This document shows, piece after piece, positions 59,156 to 64,000 of a stretch of DNA of 64,000 bases. The stretch lies in assembly GCA_023213395.1 (NCBI GenBank), contig CM041465.1, forward strand, positions 155,317,741 to 155,381,740. The letters run 5' to 3'. Every line of letters starts with the position of its first letter. The stretch's first letter is position 1. This DNA comes from Cycas panzhihuaensis (taxonomy: Eukaryota; Cycadophyta). The notes under the pieces are model-generated. The model was not told the origin of the DNA. It saw only the letters and a list, made by a program, of their open reading frames with translations, and did not search any database. A program made the translations under genes and the position numbers.

Positions 59156-64000
<4,845 letters not shown>

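Overview
This 64-kb window is AT-rich, repeat-dominated plant nuclear DNA. I can support no host gene, tRNA, rRNA or CRISPR array in it. Almost every coding trace belongs to Ty1/Copia or Ty3/Gypsy LTR retrotransposons, and all are decayed by stop codons and frameshifts. Cytosolic-type reverse-transcriptase, integrase and gag signatures, TG...CA termini, 5-bp target-site duplications (TSDs) and a TGGTATCAGAGC-type (initiator-tRNA-Met-like) primer binding site place it in a land plant. The high density of old, nested elements and the lack of genes suggest a large genome, and a gymnosperm is plausible. That last point is inference, not something the bases prove.

Layout. (1) 1.4-8.4 kb: Gypsy B on the minus strand, with gag, protease, RT, RNase H and integrase in order. 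Its LTRs could not be found. (2) 11.2-46.6 kb: one plus-strand Gypsy (Gypsy A) whose pol is split into five pieces by successive insertions. The first insertion is Element 3 (12866-24866), whose own 5' LTR was hit twice by sister non-coding elements, Element 1 (12875-16972) and Element 2 (17425-21821). Then come Element 4 (24987-29946, minus, gag remnant only), Element 5 (30055-35265, plus, full-length Copia) and Element 7 (35800-46413, short gag-only element). The 3' LTR of Element 7 was in turn hit by Element 6 (38073-46101, minus, full-length Copia). Removing each insertion with one TSD copy brings the Gypsy A integrase motifs back together, which independently confirms most of the boundaries. 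(3) 46.6-49.3 kb: non-coding sequence, then a decayed open frame of about 480 codons that I do not recognise. (4) 49.4-54.1 kb: Copia Element 9 (LTR, long leader, gag, protease, integrase start), truncated. (5) 54.1-55.4 kb: a minus-strand LTR (Element 10) interrupting a Gypsy C RT fragment. (6) 55.4-58.8 kb: Copia Element 11 (LTR, leader, gag), broken inside its protease motif by Element 8. Element 8's LTR and very long leader, including a 1.36-kb TA-rich array, run to the end of the window.

The parts do not work together as a host system; they record repeated insertion and silencing-type decay. The points most worth a second look are the complete insertion hierarchy, two sister non-coding elements in one LTR, related 2-3-kb leaders in several Copia elements, gag-only non-autonomous elements, a strong G-quadruplex motif, strand-asymmetric microsatellites and the unidentified decayed frame at 47.9-49.3 kb.
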